Shown here in pieces: positions 1 to 12,500 of a stretch of DNA of 64,000 bases. The notes below the pieces were generated by a model. It was not told where the DNA came from, did no database searches, and was given only the letters and a program-made list of their open reading frames with translations. Position numbers and translations under genes: made by a program. The stretch is taken from NCBI RefSeq assembly GCF_025698545.1, contig NC_068567.1:58533371-58597370 (forward strand), read 5' to 3'. Source of the DNA: Gossypium raimondii. Lineage: Eukaryota > Streptophyta > Magnoliopsida > Malvales > Malvaceae. The stretch's first letter is position 1, and every line of letters starts with the position of its first letter.

Positions 1-103
1 TTTTTGTTTTCAAAAAACGGTTTCGACAACATTCATAGTGCGACTTACCTTAATCCTAAGTAAGTGACTATGTCATGGGGATGAAATTTAGTCTGGCAAA
101 CCG

Positions 104-673
104 TGCAACCTTGGGCGATTTCTTTGCTTCAAATTTGCTTAAGTCAACCCAACACTTGAAAAGTGAGAATTCTCCTGAAAACTCTCTAAGGCACTGAAAA
201 ATATAGTAGAAGAGAACTCGAAACAAAAGAGCAACGAGAGAATTGAAAAAGTTACAAGAAAGCAATGCACACTAAGTGTTTGTGTAAATGTTCTCAAATA
301 AATTATTTAACTAACAATAGGATGATTACAAATGAAATGGAGGCCTCTATTTATAATTGAGCTCCCCCAGATCCAACGATACAAATTGAATTACATCGAC
401 GACTAAGCTTAGTGCTTATCTACAAGACGAGAGTCCTAAGGTATTTAAACTCTGTACATCTTTATCCTTTAGAAATTGCATTAATTAACCTAGTAAATCT
501 AGTTTTACTGGAGTGTTTCACTGGGCCACCAAGACTTCAAGTAGATGGACTTCTCCATGAGTTTCACAAGTTGGGATAGTTCAAGTGGGTCAAATGAGCC
601 CCAGTTAATAAGTTGACCTCTATAGGACATTCTGTGTGCAATGGTCGCGGGCTTTAATCTACGACCCATGACA
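104..673 (-). repeat. Left LTR (3' LTR of the minus-strand element)
   Basis: This copy matches 2896-3468 along its length, for example the shared stretch AAAAGTGAGAATTCTC. Its right edge is TGACA, with a pyrimidine tract (purine-rich on the element's strand) immediately outside. The left edge may extend to about 72. Confidence 0.7.
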
Positions 674-2895
674 TTCTCCCTCACCCATTCTTGCGAATCC
701 CTCATCGCATTCTTGGAATGACGCTGGTTTGACTCGTCTCGGAACTGCTTTAATGCCTCAGTTGATTCCTAACTAGTTTCTCTGTCGAGGGGTCACGCCC
801 CTCGAAACATTTGCCTCAACTTATGTCTCTGTCGTCGTTTAACTCTAATTGTTTCTCTTCTTCGTACATTTCACTTAACTCTAACTTCTTTGTATGACTT
901 GTGACTTGTGTCGATCAAGATCTCCTTGGTTTGCACAAATGAGCTTCGACAAACCTACATTGGGCGGGTTAACATTGAGTATTGTCGATAACTCTGGTTT
1001 GTAATCCTCTTGGCTTACCCTTTTTAGAACTTTGAAAGGGTCTCTATGTCTTTTCCAAGCCAATGGTAAGTCAATATGTACTTCACTTATAACATTTACT
1101 CGATTCAGCTTCCTAGTTTGCATAACTACTTTTCCCACAAAGTCTAATGCACAACCCACCTTTTTTATAGGTGGTAGCCTCACTGATAACCCAACAGACT
1201 TTATATCAATTTTCTTCACCTTTCACATTATGCAGGGGGTCTCGTTAGCACTCCAATATATCAAGTCAATATTCCCACCACTCGGAACATCTGTAGCTAG
1301 CTAGATTGCCAACATGCATTAGTTCCACCCTTCTTATCATGACTTACCGACATTACGTATTGTCGTTGACAAGTATCCAATATACATATGCAATCGACAA
1401 AAGGAAACAACAGAGTATTAATTCGATTAAGGAAATTAAAGCAAAGAACAAAGTCATAATCATTTAAGTGAATTACCTCAAAGTCTTTCTTGCCTTTCCA
1501 CTCGCCAATTTGTAACTCAACTCTTTGTGTTACTCCCACAATTGGGACATATTTGAAATTAATCATTTTGATCTTCTTGGTCGATTTGCTAACCAATAGA
1601 CCAAGCTTATTCGCAACTTTATCCAATATGAACGAGTTTGATGCCCTTGTATCAACAATAGCACTATTTATTCGGCCTATGATGTCGATGTCCATGAACA
1701 TCAACCTTTTTTGTTTGTGATCCCTCTTCGCTTTCGCATAATTGAGTATTATTGACCCAAGCTTTAAACCATCACTTTCTGGCTCCACTTCATCTTTTTT
1801 AGTGATTCTGGACAGCTTAAATCGCTTCGGAAAACCTCGCATCCTATGCAAACCAAACATAAGAAGCATTTCATTGGCTTATTCTTATTCTCTTTAACCC
1901 TCTTAACTTCGACACCCTGTGCGATCGAACCAAGCCTCAATGATACTCTATCTAGCTCATCATCTCCTTCGATGGCAGAAAGCACAGATCATTTTGAACA
2001 ACCATTTATAATGTGCTGACTTTTATAAATGAAGCATCTTACTGGTCCATTTGGTTTGTTCTCGGGCTTCCACTTCCTATTGTGTGGTTTCCTATTACCA
2101 CTATTGTTATTATTTTAACTTGTCATTCTTTATCTCCCCCACCATTGCCCTTTTCCTTGAACTCAGATGATTCAGACCTGTTTTTCCTTGGAACAAGCTC
2201 GAATAAGGACATCACTACGATCATTGCTTTGGAATGTTCATTGACTTCTTGATGTTGTAACTCTCATCTACGAACCTACGATGCCGCCATAACAAAACGA
2301 CATTAGTAAAATACATGACAATAGTATTTACCTTAGTAGCATCATCCATAATGCCTTTGGCACGGAAGTATTGCTCCATTCTCCTTAAGAAACTATTCAC
2401 ATCCTTTGTGAACCTCATCCCATTGAACTCTTTCAGCTTTGAAACATCTACCTTAGGCTTGAGTGCCCCAACCAACACCCCATTACCCAAAGTAGCTTTG
2501 CAGATATTGTGCTCTCCCTTGAGCTCCTCAATCTATTCCTTCAAGGCCGATACTATAGTCTCGAAAGCATCATTCTTCTCAATCGACTCACCCACAACGG
2601 TGTTGAGGACCCCTTAGATCACATCCATACTATCACTAAGGGCCTTTGCTATCTGATCCTTAACTTAGTCTTGCCTCGATTCCAACTCTGTGGCACGCCC
2701 ATCAACTTCCTCAAAGGTCTTTTTCACGTCACCCATAGAGCCCTCAAGTTTAGCTACCCTGCCATATAAAGTTGACAACATATCCCTTGAGTTGTTAGCT
2801 TTCTTGCCCCTCCCACAGGTCTTTATTGACTTAACTTGCTTGTCTACTCCTTTTAACATCTCGACCGACACCTTTGTACATTGACTTTGATACCG

Positions 2896-3468
2896 CGCAA
2901 CCTTAGGTGATTTCTTTACTTCAAAATTTCCTAAGTCAGTCTAACTCTCGAAAAGTGAGAATTCTCTCGAAAATTCTCTAAGCCACCAAAAAATATAGCC
3001 GAAATAAACTTGAAACGAAAGAGCAATGAGAGAATTGAAAAAGCTACAAGAAAGTAATGTACACCAAGTGTTTGAGTAAATACTCTCAAATATATTTTTT
3101 AACTATCAATGGGATGATTACAAATGAAGGGGAAGGAGGGCTCTATTTATAGTTGAACTCCTCTAGATCCAACGGTACAAATTGAATTACATCGATGACT
3201 AAGATTAATGCCTATTTACAAGATAAGAGTCCTAATGGATTTAAACTCTATACGTCTTTATCCATTAGGATTTACATTAGTTACCATAGTAACTTTAGTT
3301 TTACTGGAGAGTTTTACTAGGCCACCAAGGTTTCAAGTAGATGAGCTTTTTCATGGGGTCCACGAGTCGGGCCAGTTCAAGAGGGTCAAATGAGTCTCAT
3401 TTAATAAGTTGACCTCTATGGGACATTCTGTGTGCAATGGTCACGGGCTTTTATCTACGGCTGTGACA
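2896..3468 (-). repeat. Right LTR (5' LTR of the minus-strand element)
   Basis: Partner of the left LTR. It ends TGACA at 3468 and is preceded at 2883-2894 by the complement of a tRNA-Met primer-binding site. Confidence 0.7.
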
Positions 3469-3473
3469 ACTAT

Positions 3474-5578
3474 GTTTGCATGACTCGTATGCTTTGATAT
3501 ATTGAAAGCTTGAGTTAAAAATAACTAAAAAGTCGAAAGCTAGTATGTTGAGTATACGAATTTTACATGACATAACTTTATTTATAATAGTGAACTTCAT
3601 AGCCCGATAAAAGGAGAAATGATATCCTCTCATTAGCATTACATGAGAGATGAAAAAGTAATGTGGCCATGAGTTATTTGTCTAGAACATATAATTTAAT
3701 TATTATTTGTTAGTAATTGACTTTTCTTAAATGTGGATGTAATTATTACCATGAGATAAAAATAGGATCATATTGGGTGAGCAAATTTATCCCCCAAAAT
3801 TAATGATATCTTATGAGGGTAACACACCGTGACAAGGTCATTGGACAAACACTTATTAAGTTGCTTTCGTAATGATATATAATAAAGGAGAGTGCAATCA
3901 TGGTACTTTAGTAGAATGATTCCATGATTAAATAATGTTGTAATCAATAGACGAATAACCAGAACTTAATTACAAATTATTTGAACCCTAATTATATATG
4001 TCGAATCGGTCCCTCCACTAGCTCGATATAACTCGAAATGGATTGCATGTAAATTCAATAATATGAAATGAATAAAAACGATAAATAAGAGAAAAAGATT
4101 GTATGCATCATTATATACAGAGAATGCGTTTTCTTGCTAAGTACAAAAGATGACTTAAAGATTAAAATATTTTATTCAAATTATTATTTAGTTTATTGTA
4201 ATTAAATAATCAAAGGTCGAAGTGATAATTAAATTAATTAGTCATCATAGTTTTATTGAATATGGCAATTAAATATATTTCCTCATAGATTTTAATACGT
4301 TAAAGTTGTCATGACTTTAACGAAATTAGAATTTGATTGGGAAAATAATTTAATTGAGTAAATTAATTAATTAATATTTTGAAATTAGAAAATATAGTTA
4401 TTGGATTGGATAAATGATAAGTGTTGGTCTAAAGTTTAGATAATACATATAATTGTGTTCAATATATGAGATAAGCCCAATGGCCTACCTCATATGAGAG
4501 GGGTGGCAAGCCCTAGTTCACTAGAGGGCATGTCGCCCTTGTACCTTTTGCCTATAAATAAGAACTATGAGATGACCTAAAATTACACAAGACACAATCA
4601 ATTGAGTGCCATTATTCTATAAAAAAATAGTGGTAATTTACTTAGATTAATTTCTATATTTTGCTAAGCTCAAAAATTTTTCAGTTACCATAGAAAAAAT
4701 AACTTTTTTTTATTGAAAGTTAATAAAAGTTCTTCATTTTTTGCATTAAACCGAATTTCTAATAATTGGTATTAATCCGAGGTTATCTTGTGTTTATAAT
4801 ATAACAAGATACATAATTTATTTATCTCTCATTGTTTGATTAGACAAAATAAGCAGTGACATTCTTAAATTATATGCATGTTTTGAATTGTTATGTATGT
4901 GAATGAACGTATGATTTTTATTTTATATTTGTTATAAAGTAATTTTGCCAAAAGTTCTGATTTTTTATAACTTAAACTTTTCTGTGAAACCCAAAAAAGC
5001 AAGGTGACCGACAACCCAACTAAACTTAAACTAAACGAAGAACACATGGCTGACCAATGGTTCGCTGATGACGGCAGTGGTAAACATTGATGGTTAAATT
5101 TGTTAAATTTTTTATATTTATGATCAAATTGATAGAATGTGTAAACATCGAAAGGCTAAATTTGTAAGTAAACCAATAAAAAAATTTCACATCAACTTTC
5201 CATCACTCAACTAACAAAAACTAATAGGAGAATGACTAAAATATTTAATTTCGAAAAGTTTAGTAAATAAAACGAAAAATTTAATAATTGTATGACCAAA
5301 ATAGAACAAAGTCAATAATTTAGTAACCACTTTTACACTTTACTCTAAAACTAGTGATGTTGCTATTTTAAAATTGTTAGGATTAAATTACTCTGAATTT
5401 GGAGGGACTAATTTGCTAAATATATAAATTGAGAGGGACGGAACAGGTGGTTTACCTTTTCCATTGCAACAAAGAAAAAAACATTGTGGGTTGGGGTTTT
5501 GGCCATTTGAAGCAAGGATTATAAGTTGCTGCTTGCTCAGAGTCTTGAACTCTAAAACCAAAAACTTCCATTTGCTCA
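3474..5578. other. AT-rich intergenic DNA with degraded repeats
   Basis: No gene is supported here. A stretch at about 4424-4790 has LTR-like features: TGTTGG start, CTATAAATAAG TATA-like box at 4552-4562, and TTGGTATTAATCCGAGG near 4765, which loosely recalls a primer-binding site. It may be a remnant of a copia-type LTR, but no partner LTR is in the window. From about 5080 to 5360 the sequence is built of 'gactaaatt/tagtaacca' motifs like those in the Mutator-type MITEs further along, but only one end is recognisable. Confidence 0.3.
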
Positions 5579-8575
5579 ATGGCCTCCATTGCTTCATCAT
5601 CATCATCATCATCTTCTTCTTTTACCTTCACCGCTTCCTCCCCATTCCTCTCTCGTCCCAAACTTGGTACCCATCCCTTCCCTCCTGCTCTCTTGTCAAT
5701 CCCTCGTTTGACCCCAAGAAAAACACCCAACTTATCCCTATCTCTCACCACTGCGGCGGCGACCTCCAAGTCCGGCGGCGAAAATGCGGTCCCCTCGAAA
5801 AACCCAAAAGAGACCAAGAAAGAAGTAGTTGAAGAAGAGGAAGTGGAGGTGGAGGAGGAACTGCCCTGGATTCAAGAGAAGGCATTGGACCTTGTTGAGT
5901 TCACTGGTTCTGTTACTCAAGCCATCCCTGGACCCAGAGTCGGCACAAGCTCTTTGCCTTGGATTCTTGCTGTTCCTTTGGCTTATGCTGGTATCACTTT
6001 TGTCATTGCTTTTGTCAAAACCGTTAAGAAATTCACTTCTCCCAGGCACCAAAGAAAGAAATTGGTTAGTTAGACTTAAACCGCGGTTTCTTTTCTTTTT
6101 TAATCTTAAATTGATTGTTTTCCAAGTTATTAATCTGGGTTCTTGATGTGGATTTTGAAATTGGAATTGAATTTGCATACTTCTTCAATTGTTTTTACAC
6201 TAATAGGGAATGGATTTTTAGGTTAATAAAAATGCAATGCTTTGCAAATCCATCGATGAGTTGTTTCAGCAAGGAAGTGATGCAGTAGATAATTCAGCAT
6301 TGAAGGGATTAGTGCAAAAGGTGAGACCCATTACCCTTCAACCTATATATATATATAGAGAGAGAGAGAGAGTAGTCAAGAATGGAACCCAAAAGCTAAG
6401 TTGCTCGGACTTTTTATTTTTCTTGAACTACTCGTGTCCGTTTGACCAATATCTTGATATGGGTCTCCAAAGACTCTTCAAATAAATACATGAAAATCTT
6501 GGAAATAGTCGAACATATTAGCGTCCGACACTCACTCTCGTGTCCGCATAGGCATTATCTGTTCCTATATTCCTACTGAAATTTCTGTATTGTCTTGCTT
6601 GTACTGCTTAATTGAGTCCTGCTGATTTCAACTCTTCATGGACCCTCCTCATATTAGTATATAGATTCATGTTGAAAAGGGGAAGATAAATTCATCTTCA
6701 ATTTAGTCTTGCTTGTAGTGCTTAATTGAGTCCTACAGATTTCAACTCTCCAAACATTTAATTGGCAAAGAATCATTACATTAGGACTTTGTTATTTAGC
6801 TTGTTCTATTTATTTATTTATACATGCACGCACGTGCGGACATTTTTTTGTTGTTATTTCAATGCATAATATGCATGCTATTTGTGTTTTAATATCAATT
6901 GCTAATCCATATCCAGACAGGTTTTAGTGTGGAGGAGATTCTGCGCAAGTATATTAGGTATTCGTTGAATGAGAAACCATGGAGTGCAGATTTGATTTCC
7001 AGCTTGATCCAGCTCAGGAAAGCTTCAATGCTTGATGATTCTCAGATTGCTGAAATTTTAAATGATATCTCAAGACGGATCGTGCGCGAAAAAGGCAACT
7101 TTTAGTACTGCAGCTTTCCTTGTTGTGTGATATATAATATATTAATGCTCTAGTTATATATAATATATTAATGCTCTAGTGATATATGATAATATATTGA
7201 TATTTGCTACGGTCCCCCCCCCTCTTTTTTTTTTGTGTGTGTGTCTGATAACCTAGAATGATTTACAACATAGGTGATTGTGGTAGTTATTTCTAAAAAT
7301 TGTTTTTAAAATTGCTGATATGGTATTCCTCGTTGCAATGAAGTCATCCAATACATATACTCCTGGAATTGATGGTGGTCATATGAATTTGTTTTATCAT
7401 AAAGGTGTTACTGATTTAATGGAGTGTTGGTTTAGGATTCAAAGTTGCTTTTGATACCTTTTTTTATCGTTCTGTGAGCTTCTATGTGATTTATCTCCCT
7501 GGAAGTGTTTTGTATCCAACACTGATAATCTTTCTTTACTGCTCAGGCCCAGTTGTCATGGACATGTCAGGGTTTACAGAAAAGGGATTTAAGAGGAAAC
7601 TTGCCGTGCAGGGCCTTTTTGGGAAGGTTTTATATCTATCTGAGGTGTGTTGTTGAACGGATAGCTTTATATCCTCTTTACTAGTGCCATCTTCTCTCTG
7701 GATTTCGTGTGCTTTATATCATCGTCTTATTTGCGTCTTTGATGATATTTTATTTGTTTTGCAATTGATAATAGCCACTTCAGTCCTTTTAAAAACATTT
7801 TGATGAATTATTTTGTAGTTTTGCAGGCTTATAGACAATAGGTTTTATATCTATCTGACGCATTTTTGGACTCTTTAAATGTATAAAAAAAGATAGAAGA
7901 AAAACCGAATATGCCTGTGTAGGATACATACCTATATTCGATAGTCCCACCCGAGTTTGAGTAACTTAGGTCTCTCAAATGTTTTGGGTTAAGTATGAGT
8001 TGATTTATGTATCAAGTAGTCTAATAAATGGATGGTAGTCTTAAAATCGACTATTATTAAGAACCAAACCAAGAATCTTGAATGCAATAAGGAGAATGAA
8101 AAACGATCATCTTGCAGCAAACAAGTATGTGGCATTTTCATTGTCAGCTACTCTGGTTTTCTACATTCAGAGTAACCATTTAAATTGATTATTTTTTTGT
8201 GATACTTTTGTGCAGTTGCCGGAGTTCTGCTCAAGGGATAGCTCCTTGATTGTGAAGGAAATATTCGGGGTTACAGAGTAAGACTCTCTGTTCAACTTTC
8301 TGTCTACATTTCTCACAAAAATTATATGTGGGTGACAGAAAAATACTAGCAGATGATGTGTTTCATATTGTTTTGCAACTCAAAAGGAAAAAGAAGACTT
8401 ATACCGTATACCCTGTACGAAATAGTTAATCGTTCTCACCCTCTATTTCAGTGAGGACGCGGACAAGCTCCGGCTACACACTTTCTCCGAAGCTGGGGAT
8501 ATGGATTGGCTTGAGAAGATGGTTGACGGTTCCAATTCAGAAGATTCCCATGAAGATTCAGCTGATGCTGTTTGA
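5579..8575 (+). CDS. Conserved chloroplast-type protein, one membrane segment, unknown function
   Basis: Six exons join in frame to a 348-residue protein: 5579-6064, 6222-6320, 6917-7094, 7547-7644, 8216-8277 and 8452-8575. The N terminus (residues 1-65) is rich in Ser, Thr, Pro and Arg, like a plastid transit peptide. An acidic Glu-rich stretch follows (about 80-95), then PWIQEKALDLVEF and one hydrophobic segment at about 126-147 (WILAVPLAYAGITFVIAF). The C-terminal half is soluble and helical in appearance, with SGFTEKGFKRKLAVQGLFGK and an acidic tail. Intron 3 begins with GC rather than GT (AAAG|GCAACT, 7095), because only this junction preserves the frame into GPVVMDMSG. The conserved look of the sequence and the clean exon structure show a real gene. 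I considered the PIFI family but could not support it; length and sequence memory do not settle it. A membrane-anchored plastid location is inferred. Confidence 0.85.
6335..6372. repeat. (TA)n(GA)n microsatellite in intron 2
   Basis: A run of TA dinucleotides passes into about nine GA dinucleotides within intron 2 of the preceding gene. Confidence 0.8.
7125..7200. repeat. Short tandem repeat in intron 3, about 30-bp unit
   Basis: The unit TATATAATATATTAATGCTC is repeated twice with slight variation, followed by a partial third unit, just downstream of the GC splice donor. Confidence 0.7.
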
Positions 8576-9521
8576 TGCCATAATAACGAAATTATAATCA
8601 CCAAAGATTTTGAGGAATACCCAGGGTTTGATCTCCACCCAGAAACTTACACCCTCAATAAATGTTAATGAGCAATGTTTTTTTCCGGGATTACTTGAAG
8701 TTCAAAATTTTGATGAGTTGGTCCCTTATATGGTAAAGCTCAATTTGTATACTGTTCAATTATTGTGTAATTGTTGTGATAGTTTTGTATGTTGAAATTA
8801 GAATTTGAGATTTGAACGTATATTAAACGTAGAGTTATAAAGAGTTGATCAACCATTCAGCAGGATGGTATTTTTTTTAGGTCGAGTTGAGGTTTTGTTT
8901 TGACTTTCACGAGAGTTTGAGTGCTTAAGGCGGGGTTAAGAGAGCGGGGACATTTACAGCCACCCTATCAATGGGACGAGGTAGCATAGATGCCATTGAT
9001 GCTATTATTTAAGGGTTTGGATTCAAACCCTGGCAATGACAAGTGATTACCATTTCGTTGGTGGGTAATTAGACACCATGCATGGTCTTTCTCGATGATG
9101 CGATTATGTTTTGTGAATTCAAGCCCCAAGTAACTCTTCAAGTACTCGAGCAGTTGAGCTCTCGACGAAACTGGAACTATCGAACCTTTGAGAGATCTAT
9201 CACTTCCGGACAAAAAATACTTCAAAACTTGACTCGATAATAGCTAAATCAAAGTTTTTTATGGAGAAATTGGAGTGAGTGCATTTGTTTTTGTTATTAG
9301 GTTTCAGATATTTAAGTTACAACTAGCCAACTACCAAACTTTAACAGAACCGAACCCACGCAAGCAAAACAAAACAAGTTGGCTTATGTTTTAGCGTAGG
9401 GCGGACAAAACAAAGCAAGCCCCTGAATTGAATCCTCTTTATGTATACTTTTTTAACATCCGCTTAGCTTCCCAACATTTTCAATTTCCCATTTTGTTGT
9501 TGAAAATCTGAAAATAAAAAA
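8576..9521. other. Intergenic; possible tRNA-like (SINE) remnant
   Basis: The first part is the 3' flank of the upstream gene. From about 8930 to 9240 the base composition is richer in GC. The stretch contains TAGCATAGATGCC (8982) and, some 35 bases later, GGATTCAAACCC (9019), which resemble the A and B boxes of an RNA polymerase III promoter. No complete tRNA folds from it by eye and no second copy was found, so a SINE remnant is only one possibility. The open frame on the minus strand at 8968-9225 has no recognisable content. Confidence 0.25.
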
Positions 9522-12500
9522 ATGTCGGTATCAATGTCAAAACCTTCAATCTCAGCTTCAATCCCCATTCCAAGACCTCGTAAACCCTCCTCATTTTCAC
9601 AACTCAAAATCCGATGCGAATCTTTAGATTCAGCGTCGAAAATTGATGTCAAAAGACCGCAATCCTCTTCGTTATCGGCGGCTGGGAAGCTGATGGATTC
9701 GGATACCAAAAACGGGTCATACCCGGGTGGTATGGGTCCTTTTACGGGCAGAGACCCTAACGTGAAGAAGCCGGAGTGGCTGAGGCAGAAGGCTCCGCAA
9801 GGGCTGAGGTTTGACGAGGTTAAACAATCTCTCTCGCGCTTGAAACTCAATACTGTTTGTGAGGAAGCTCAGTGCCCCAACATTGGAGAGGTAATTTTCC
9901 CTTTTTTTTTTTTCTACTTTTGCGATTGATTAGGAAGTATTTTTAAGCTGAAATTTGAGAGCTAATTTATAACACCAGTAGTTGCTGCCAACGGTAGATG
10001 TGAAAATTTTTCTATAGTATTCGATCATACTCAAAATCCAATTAATTTTGATTTGGATTTTCTGCATTATAAAAGACCAAATTAAAGTATTCAACATAGT
10101 TGATGGACTGAAACCATAATTAGACCCCTGTTTTTAACTGTTAAAAGTAATCAATTTTTCTGGACAGTGTTGGAATGGAGGTGGGGATGGCATTGCGACT
10201 GCAACGATAATGGTGCTTGGGGACACTTGCACCCGAGGTTGTCGGTTCTGTGCAGTTAAAACCAGCAGGAACCCGCCACCGCCTGACCCCATGGAGCCAG
10301 AAAATACAGCTCAGGCCATTGCCAGTTGGGGGTAAGCTTTAAAAAAAAGTTTTTTTTTTGCTTTCTTTTATTACTTGCCTTGTTTAGCTTCTATTGTTTA
10401 ACAATGATTATGCTTGATATTCATATTTCATGCCACACATTGATACACCTATTCATTGTTTATCAATGGCGACAAAGATCCGTTGGCCGCTGCATTTCCT
10501 AGGCTTACATCCTGTAGTCCATCGATTATTCATATCTGAATAGTTATATTATAATTTATGATTCTGTGCTGTTGTATCTGCAGTGTGGATTATATTGTTT
10601 TGACTAGCGTAGATCGTGATGACTTACCTGATGGTGGGAGTGGACATTTTGCTAAGACTGTCCAAGCTATGAAGGTTGTATATCTAACTCACTATAGCTT
10701 TCAGCTGCTTTTGCTCTTTGTTTTTTATTGTGTATTTTCGAGGAAGAGATTGGAATGTAAATGCTGGGTTTTTACATGATTACGTGCAGAACCTCAAGCC
10801 AGACATCATGGTTGAATGTTTAACTTCTGATTTTCGAGGCGATTTGAAAGCTGTAGACACTCTGGTACATTCAGGATTAGATGTCTTTGCACATAACATT
10901 GAAACAGTGAAACGGCTGCAAAGAATTGTCAGGGATCCACGGGCCGGGTAAGTACATTCGTTCAATCCACTTCAACCATGTAGATGTTATGTAATTGTTA
11001 CTTGAATTACGTGTTTTTCAATCATTTATCGAGGATAAAAAACTGGTATGCTTGTGCGAGCTAGTTAAGAGTTTACTTTGTTTAACATTGCAGGTATGAG
11101 CAGAGTTTGTCAGTTCTAAGACATGCAAAGGTGAGCAAAGAAGGAATGATAACAAAGTCTTCAATAATGCTTGGCCTTGGTGAAACTGATGATGAGTTAA
11201 AGGAAGCCCTGGCTGATCTGAGGGCTATAGATGTTGACATTCTTACACTTGGGCAATATCTACAGGTATGTTTTTATATGCAAAGATATCTAGCTTAGGT
11301 GCCCGAGTATTGGGACTTTGGCTGTGTTAGTTTGAATCCTGCCTGTGACAAACCATTAGTCCGGGTGATCTAGCAATGTTTTCCCGTGATTAGTTGATAG
11401 TGATTTTTATGTTGGGTGAAAGATTGTTCATGATTAGTGTGTTGTTCTCGAGTTAATTGATGTTCCTCTCGTAGCTCAAGTTGTCCTTTTCATGGTTTCA
11501 TTAACCTTGTTGTCATGTTGAAACACATGTTTAATTTTACCACTTCTCTTGCATTGACTATCCTGCCTTGGTCAATGTTTGTAATAGTTCAAGTTATTAC
11601 TTCACGAGCTATCAATATCAGCATTATAATTGATGTGGATTGGGGAAGAAAACAGCAACAATTAAAAAGAATTAGGGCTGAACAAACGAATTGTAAAGAA
11701 GATGGAACTCTAGAAAACTTAAGTTATAGAAAACCCCTAGTTTTTCTATTAATTCAAACGAAATAATCAGAATAATTAATTATGGCTGTAAAGCCTACAA
11801 CTGATTTATATACGATTTCTTTCTTGCAAGTAAGGTTTCTAGGCTTTCTTGCAAATAAAGTTTTATTCCTATCCCTAGCTTTAAACCCTAAATATACTTA
11901 ATAACCCTAGCCGTCTATGATATATCTCATACTTAAAATAAATATTATACGATAAAACTGTCATAATAAAATAAAAATAAAACTCCTGCGTCATTCTCCT
12001 TGGCTTGGAAAATCGGCTCTGGTAAGAAAAAACTTTCACCACTTCAGCATAATTTTCTTGATCAGCTCTTTTCAGTCTCTACTTCATGCAATTGTCCTGG
12101 ATCGTATCAACAGTTTGAAAAGCTTCTCCACGGGTAATAACTAAAGCATGATTCTGGTTTTTATGTTTTTCTTCTCCTAACTTTGTATGCCCATGCAACT
12201 TCATTCCATAGGTTTCCTGGTCAAGGTTATCAGCAGCTTTAATCATTACAGAATAGTAAACTATCTGATCTCTTCCAAATTCTTGAAGTGCAAGAATGAA
12301 AATTTCAGGTGCCTGTTCTCCTGGCATTCTGACAAGACTATAAACATCTTCTATGCTCGAACCTTGATCACCAACCTTCTGAATTTCAGTGCAAACAGCC
12401 TTGACCAACTCAAGATGAAAGTGACTGCCTTGTCCTTCATCAGAAGGGTGTGACTATAGGTTCTTGTAACTAGCCATAGCTTCCTGAGGTGACTCACCAG

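Larger units (their letters stand above)
72..3468 (-). mobile_element. Short LTR retrotransposon (gag and protease only), decayed
   Basis: Two similar long terminal repeats, about 104-673 and 2896-3468, enclose 2.2 kb. Read on the minus strand, the LTR begins TGTCA. A primer-binding-site-like stretch complementary to initiator tRNA-Met (GGTATCAAAGTC) lies just inside the right LTR at 2883-2894. A purine-rich tract lies just inside the left LTR at 674-690. The interior has a gag-like segment (2221-2490, continuing leftward to a zinc-knuckle-like stretch near 2000-2040) and a retropepsin-like segment (1297-1869). No reverse transcriptase or integrase is visible, so it is a non-autonomous Ty3/gypsy-type copy. 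It is broken, with several breaks, and the LTRs differ at many positions, so it is old. ACTAT occurs on both outer flanks (67-71 and 3469-3473), but the left LTR boundary is uncertain and I do not rely on this as a target duplication. Confidence 0.75.

Noticed and set aside
5452-6178. Long minus-strand open frames opposite exon 1 of the first gene
   Set aside because: They are antisense shadows of a well-supported plus-strand exon and carry no recognisable protein content.
5579-8575. Assignment of the first gene to PIFI (post-illumination fluorescence increase)
   Set aside because: The predicted length (348) is well above what I recall for PIFI and I cannot match specific motifs, so no symbol was given.
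9019-9031. GGATTCAAACCC as part of a tRNA gene
   Set aside because: The surrounding sequence does not pair into acceptor, D and anticodon arms by eye; at most a SINE remnant.
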